Part shown: positions 24,724-28,623 of the stretch, in pieces
Position numbering within the stretch: the stretch's first letter is position 1
Layout: each line of letters begins with the position of its first letter
Source: Myxococcota bacterium
Lineage (GTDB): Bacteria; Myxococcota_C; UBA6777
Assembly: GCA_023150835.1 (NCBI GenBank)
Contig: JAKLKB010000088.1
Span: forward strand, 1-28,623
DNA: 28,623 nt
Reading direction: 5' to 3'
Program-made: the position numbers and the translations under genes
Notes under the pieces: model-generated
Seen by the model: only the letters and a program-made list of their open reading frames with translations
What the model was told of the DNA's origin: nothing
The model's database searches: none

Positions 24724-25863
24724 ATGTCTCGCACCAAGGCATTTCTCTTCGGACAAACAGCGGAACACCAACCGCCCGAAGAATATACCTACCCACTGCT
24801 TCCACCGCCCCAATCCACCCAAGCGGCCTCCGCATCGCCCTCTTCGACTTCTGCATGCGCCGCCCCAAGCTCCTGTGGCTGTCAGCCACCCAAGCCCACC
24901 GCAGTCGATACTCCATACAAAGCCTTGCTCAAGGCCGATCTCCAAGAGGCCGAACCTGCCGATGGGATCTCACGACGCGAGATGCTTCAACACCTTCTGA
25001 TCGGTGTCGCGGCTACGGCAGCCGTCGCTTCTGGGTGCAGTGAAAATCTTGAAAAAGGCTCGCTGAATTGGGAAGAGTATTTTAAGAAAAATTATCGCGT
25101 CATGACCGCCCAAGAACGCACCGATACCGTCCAGCGGCTCGAACGACTCGCGCAGATGCGCAACGAAAAAAAACCCTCGATCCAAACCAAAAACGCGATC
25201 CCGGGTGTCCTTTACGGCTACGCCTTCAATATCTCCAAATGCAAAGGTTACATGGATTGCGTCGAAGCCTGCATCAAAGAAAACAACCTCGACCGAAAGT
25301 CGGGGATGCAATACATCCGTATGTTCGAGATCGAAAAAGGAAAGTTTAACGTCAACCTCGATCATGCCGATGGCACCTACCACCACGAAGTCCCCGCAGC
25401 AGGCCATGTCTACATGGGTACGCAGTGTTTTCAATGCGAAAATCCCCCTTGCGTCGCCGTTTGCCCCGTAGGTGCGACGTGGAAAGAAGACGATGGTATC
25501 GTCGTGATCGACTACGACTGGTGCATCGGCTGTCGTTACTGCCAATCTGCCTGCCCCTACTGGGCAAGGCGCTTCAATTGGCATGAACCTGTCGTCCCCA
25601 ACACCGAAGTCAATCCCATCCAACACTACCTCGGAAACCGCAAGCGTAAAAAAGGTGTCATGGAAAAATGCACCTTTTGCATCCAACGCTCCCGCGACGG
25701 CAAGCTCCCCGCGTGCGCAGAGGCCTGTCCTACAGGCGCACGTGTCTTCGGAAACCTTCTTGATCCAAATAGCGAGATCCGTTATGTCCTCGCAAACAAA
25801 AAAGTCTTTCGACTCAAAGAAGATCTCGGTACCGAACCCAAGTTCTGGTACTTTATGGACTAA
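24724..25863 (+). CDS. Tat-exported four-cluster ferredoxin subunit (NrfC/PsrB-like) with N-terminal extension
   Basis: The protein has 379 residues, with AAGGAG 8 bp before the ATG. Residues 1-80 are an unusual Pro/Ser-rich extension with C45, C51 and C53. The Tat motif SRREML (83-88) and a hydrophobic stretch ending ASGC (Cys105) follow, so the mature protein may be a Tat lipoprotein. Cluster ligands are C173/C179/C183 (CKGYMDCVEAC), 235-247 (CFQCENPPCVAVCP), 267-277 (CIGCRYCQSAC) and 316-335 (CTFC...CAEACP), the four-cubane pattern of NrfC/PsrB/HybA. It passes electrons from NrfD-type quinol oxidase subunits. Its stop codon TAA is the flank of a family M repeat. Confidence 0.9.
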   Translation: MSRTKAFLFGQTAEHQPPEEYTYPLLPPPQSTQAASASPSSTSACAAPSSCGCQPPKPTAVDTPYKALLKADLQEAEPADGISRREMLQHLLIGVAATAAVASGCSENLEKGSLNWEEYFKKNYRVMTAQERTDTVQRLERLAQMRNEKKPSIQTKNAIPGVLYGYAFNISKCKGYMDCVEACIKENNLDRKSGMQYIRMFEIEKGKFNVNLDHADGTYHHEVPAAGHVYMGTQCFQCENPPCVAVCPVGATWKEDDGIVVIDYDWCIGCRYCQSACPYWARRFNWHEPVVPNTEVNPIQHYLGNRKRKKGVMEKCTFCIQRSRDGKLPACAEACPTGARVFGNLLDPNSEIRYVLANKKVFRLKEDLGTEPKFWYFMD

Positions 25864-25975
25864 TACGATATCCGTGTGATGTGTGATCGTAAGATATCGC
25901 GTAGACGCTCGATTATAGGGCAGCCACAGAGGGCTGCCCCTACGTTTTGCGATCACACGATGGGCGGATCTCGTA
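25864..25975 (-). mobile_element. MITE-like repeat family M, complete copy inside the nap operon
   Basis: This 112-bp element has ends TACGATATCCG and (reverse complement) TACGAGATCCG, which pair over about 35-40 bp with mismatches. The central hairpin is GGGCAGCC-ACAGAG-GGCTGCCC. TAA lies on both sides (25861-25863 and 25976-25978). The left TAA is the stop codon of the ferredoxin gene. The element fills most of the 130-bp gap before the NrfD gene. Confidence 0.85.
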
Positions 25976-25993
25976 TAACCGCAGGAGAGCGCG

Positions 25994-27229
25994 ATGACGC
26001 CCCTTCAAGACAGGACTCTATTTCGCTTTTTTCGCGACGTGCTGCGGCACTCCGTCACAGGCAGTCTGCGCTACCACCTCTGGATGGGCAGTCTGACCTT
26101 TTTGATGGCGCTTGGCACCTACGCTTATCTGATCCAACTCAACAAAGGTCTCGGTGTCACGGGCATGTCCGATTATGTAAGTTGGGGGCTTTACATCTCC
26201 AACTTTACCTTCCTTGTCGGCATCGCCGCAGCCTCGGTCATGTTGGTTTTGCCGGCCTACATCCTCCATGACGTAGACTTCTCCAAAGCAGTCTTGATCG
26301 GCGAAGGACTCGCTGTCACCGCACTTTTGATGTGCCTTGCCTTTGTCACCGTCGATATGGGCGGACCTCACCGCCTCTGGCACATGATCCCCAAGATCGG
26401 CTACTTCAACTGGCCCCAATCCATGCTCACATGGGACGTGATCGTCCTCAACGGTTATCTCGCACTCAACCTCTTGATCCCCTTCTATATTTTATTCTCT
26501 CATTATCGTGGGCGCTCCCCCAAAAAAGCCCTCTACGTCCCTTTTATCATGTTTTCCGTCTTCTGGGCTGTCAGTATCCACCTCGCCACCGCCTTTTTGT
26601 ACGCAGGCCTCCCAAGCAGACCCTACTGGAACAACGCACTACTCGGGCCACGTTTTCTTGCTTCCGCTTTTGCCGGTGGCCCCGCCCTGATGATCTTGAT
26701 CCTCCACTTTATCAAGCAAAACACCGACTTCCCGATCGCCGAAGAAACCATCCGTAAACTCGCCCTGATCGTCACCGTCGCCGCACAGATCAACCTTGTC
26801 ATGCTTGGCTCTGAACTCTTCAAAGAATTCTACGCCCCCACCCACCACAGCCAAAGCGCGACCTACCTTTTCTTCGGACTCAAGGGTCACAAACCTCTTG
26901 TCCCGATCATCTGGACCGCCATCTTGCTCAATGTCTTTGCGACGTTGCTCTTTACCTTCCATCGCACCCGCAACAACAAGCCGATCCTGCTCGTCTCTTG
27001 CACCCTGCTCTTTGCCGCGATCTATCTCGAAAAAGGTATGGGACTCGTCGTTCCCGGCTTTATCCCTTCGCCGCTTGGCGAGATCGTGGATTACTTCCCC
27101 ACATGGATCGAGATCGCCGTCACCATCGGCATCTGGGCGCTCGGCTTCTTTGTCTTTACACTCCTCGTCAAAGCCGCCATCGCCATCGAAAAAGAATACG
27201 AAACCCACCACCGCTCCGAGCCACACTAA
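25994..27229 (+). CDS. nrfD: NrfD/HybB-type quinol-interacting membrane subunit
   Basis: This 411-residue protein has about ten TM helices. 'YVSWGLYISNFTFLVGIAAASVML' early and 'VDMGGPHRLWHMIPK' (about 116-130) are characteristic of the NrfD/PsrC/DsrP/HybB family; the region after it, 'WPQSMLTWDVIVLNGYLALNL', is also conserved. It exchanges quinol with its ferredoxin partner at the periplasmic face. It follows that partner here, with a repeat between them, and AGGAGAG precedes the ATG. As no NapC or NapGH is seen in the window, this is the likely quinol input for NapA. The gene symbol is family-level. Confidence 0.9.
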   Translation: MTPLQDRTLFRFFRDVLRHSVTGSLRYHLWMGSLTFLMALGTYAYLIQLNKGLGVTGMSDYVSWGLYISNFTFLVGIAAASVMLVLPAYILHDVDFSKAVLIGEGLAVTALLMCLAFVTVDMGGPHRLWHMIPKIGYFNWPQSMLTWDVIVLNGYLALNLLIPFYILFSHYRGRSPKKALYVPFIMFSVFWAVSIHLATAFLYAGLPSRPYWNNALLGPRFLASAFAGGPALMILILHFIKQNTDFPIAEETIRKLALIVTVAAQINLVMLGSELFKEFYAPTHHSQSATYLFFGLKGHKPLVPIIWTAILLNVFATLLFTFHRTRNNKPILLVSCTLLFAAIYLEKGMGLVVPGFIPSPLGEIVDYFPTWIEIAVTIGIWALGFFVFTLLVKAAIAIEKEYETHHRSEPH

Positions 27230-27364
27230 GTTCTTTGCTTCCTTTTGCACCTTTTTTCTTGTGCTGTTCTCTCCACCAAAAAGTCGATGGAGAGGAGGCG
27301 TGACGCACGCCCACCACACAAAGGTACAACCCCTTCACCCGCTCGCTCAGCACAGGAGGCTATC

Positions 27365-27793
27365 ATGGAACAAGGCCGATACAATATCGCCGCAGGACTC
27401 GCAACGCTCGGTTTTTTCATGGCATACGGATTTTTCTTAATCTATATGCGCGACTTTCATCCCAACAAAGCACAGTGGATTGCAGAATATGCTGTCGGAA
27501 AACATTTCGAATCCCGCCTCGCCCACGTCCACGGAAACTTGCTTGCTTTGCTCAACATCCTTCTTGGCTTTATCTTTCTTAAACTACAAGGCGGCGAAAA
27601 ACCACGTAAGATCGCCGCATGGATGGGCCTGATCGGGCTGCTTATGCCGCTCGGTATCCTTGGCGAAGTCTACTTCAATATGTCTCCGATCTTCGTTCTT
27701 GTCGGAGCCGCGAGTATGTTGGCCTCTGTTGTCTTCACCGCTTGGCTTTCCTACCGCTTTTGGCCCTCCGCTCAAAACGCCTCGTCCCCTTGA
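27365..27793 (+). CDS. small four-TM membrane protein of the nap operon
   Basis: This 142-residue protein starts at the ATG at 27365 with AGGAGG 6 bp upstream; the frame runs back to 27245 without a start signal. TM helices lie at about 8-28, 55-73, 83-101 and 108-130. Four histidines (H32, H47, H54, H56) lie before or at the start of the second helix, and could bind a b-type heme or quinone. I do not recognise the family. Its position between NrfD and a cytochrome suggests a role in the electron-transfer complex. The 135-bp gap before it holds nothing I can name. Confidence 0.75.
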   Translation: MEQGRYNIAAGLATLGFFMAYGFFLIYMRDFHPNKAQWIAEYAVGKHFESRLAHVHGNLLALLNILLGFIFLKLQGGEKPRKIAAWMGLIGLLMPLGILGEVYFNMSPIFVLVGAASMLASVVFTAWLSYRFWPSAQNASSP

Positions 27794-27858
27794 CATCTCG
27801 CGCCCTTTTTGGCTACACAGTCCCCTCCCTCTTCAACCCTCATCTGCTCGGGTGCTTC

Positions 27859-28335
27859 ATGCGACAAAAAACAACTTATGCTCTATTGATCGGCTTATTG
27901 CTCTCTGCGTTCGGTGCTGTCGCCAGTTTCGCAACGCCCACCACGCGGCCCACTCCCAAACCCACCCCGTCGGCTGCTCACAACAAACCCGAACTCACTT
28001 TCAAAAGCGTGATGATCCTCCTCCAACAACAAATGAACCTTGCTGCGGCGGGGATCTACCAAGAAGATTACGCTCTTATCCAACGCGCAGGATACGCCAT
28101 CGCCAAACACCCCGCCCCTTCGCTCGCAGAACGCAAACGCCTTGTGCGTGTCATCACCCCCATCCGCGAACAATACCGTACCGTTGGCCGAATCGTCCAC
28201 GGAAGCGCCGAAGACATGGCCCGTGCCGCCGAAAAACGACAGATGCCCGCTGTCTTAACCGCCTACCAACAACTCCTCGGGGGATGCGTTGCTTGCCACC
28301 AATTAACCCGCGCCTCCTTCCAAGCCACCCCCTAA
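27859..28335 (+). CDS. monoheme c-type cytochrome (c556/c'-like)
   Basis: The protein has 158 residues. A signal peptide (YALLIGLLLSAFGAVASFA) is followed by a Pro/Thr-rich spacer (27-45) and a helical domain. A single CVACH (143-147) sits near the C-terminus, as in the four-helix-bundle cytochromes c' and c556. No Met/His distal ligand is obvious, though M51 or M59 in the first helix would be in the usual c556 place. It is probably a periplasmic electron carrier or NO-binding protein for the nap chain. The ribosome site is weak (GGGTG). The stop codon TAA is the flank of a family M repeat. Confidence 0.8.
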   Translation: MRQKTTYALLIGLLLSAFGAVASFATPTTRPTPKPTPSAAHNKPELTFKSVMILLQQQMNLAAAGIYQEDYALIQRAGYAIAKHPAPSLAERKRLVRVITPIREQYRTVGRIVHGSAEDMARAAEKRQMPAVLTAYQQLLGGCVACHQLTRASFQATP

Positions 28336-28448
28336 TACGATATCCAAGCAATGTGTACACAAAGGAGAGTACGTAGACGCCCTATTCTTGGGCAGACACA
28401 GGGGTCTGCCCCTACATCCTTACGATGACACAACGGGCGTATCTCGTA
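28336..28448 (-). mobile_element. MITE-like repeat family M, complete copy after the last nap gene
   Basis: This 113-bp element has a left end TACGATATCC and a right end GGGCGTATCTCGTA. The hairpin GGGCAGAC/GTCTGCCC is shared with the copy at 13726-13838, to which the left half is also nearly identical. The left flank TAA (28333-28335) is the stop codon of the cytochrome gene. The right flank is TCA. Confidence 0.82.
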
Positions 28449-28496
28449 TCACACCCCCGCCGTCAAACCCCCTCCAAGATCCTTTTGCTGTGATTT

Positions 28497-28623
28497 CCGT
28501 GTACTCTTCTGCGTTCTTTCCGCACTTTCCGCACTTTCCGTGTACTCTTCTGCGTTCTTTCCGCACTTTCCGCACTTTCCGTGTACTCTTCTGCGTTCTT
28601 TCCGCACTTTCCGCACTTTCCGT
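28497..28623. repeat. tandem array of 41-bp units, cut by the window end
   Basis: Units beginning CCGTGTACTCTTCTGCG start at 28497, 28538 and 28579, with a fourth beginning at 28620. The units are identical. Each contains a double TTTCCGCAC submotif with a 10-bp step. The array continues past the window, so its full length is unknown. Confidence 0.92.

Noticed and set aside
28497-28623. CRISPR array at the window end
   Set aside because: The 41-bp period is fully identical between units, so there are no unique spacers.

Overview
The window looks like a Gram-negative chromosome segment. It encodes an outer-membrane beta-barrel, a Lol-type lipoprotein-export ABC module, several lipoproteins and a periplasmic nitrate-reductase operon. 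The Cys-rich, acidic-linker lipoprotein, the FHA-plus-repeat membrane protein and the Ig-like/TM protein resemble those of Myxococcota/Bradymonadia-like (former deltaproteobacterial) genomes. That placement is inference: no rRNA, tRNA or other phylogenetic marker is present.

Layout. 1-542: a mosaic of short dispersed repeats. 543-6826: an envelope-transport cluster of beta-barrel, ABC ATPase, two FtsX/MacB-type permeases and a LolA-like 'outer membrane lipoprotein-sorting protein'. 7107-16627: unrelated single genes, namely a DMT-like permease, glyoxalase I, an SRPBCC protein, an MFS transporter, a small membrane protein, a YkgJ-type Cys-cluster protein, a LysR regulator, an atypical SDR, an unknown membrane protein and a Cys-rich lipoprotein. 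16880-20484: an Ig-like/TM protein, an FHA/TM/helical-repeat protein and a small lipoprotein. 20537-28335: an anaerobic respiratory operon headed by a perfect FNR-type box. It contains napD, napA, a membrane-anchored tetraheme protein built from two NapB modules, a tetraheme lipoprotein, a Tat-exported ferredoxin with a long N-terminal extension, an NrfD-type quinol-oxidising subunit, a small membrane protein and a monoheme c556-like cytochrome. Within the window there is no NapC or NapGH, so electrons probably go from quinol through NrfD, the ferredoxin and the multiheme proteins to NapA.

Two families of short non-coding repeats pepper the gaps. Family M consists of about 113-bp MITE-like elements with imperfect inverted ends (TACGATATCCG / TACGAGATCCG), a central hairpin and flanking TAA/TTA triplets. 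In three copies the TAA at the same end is the stop codon of the adjacent gene. Family A (about 125-145 bp, five copies) carries two GC-rich hairpins whose stems change in a compensatory way between copies. No transposase lies in the window. There are also two tandem arrays, of 29 bp (9373-9488) and 41 bp (28497 to the window end).
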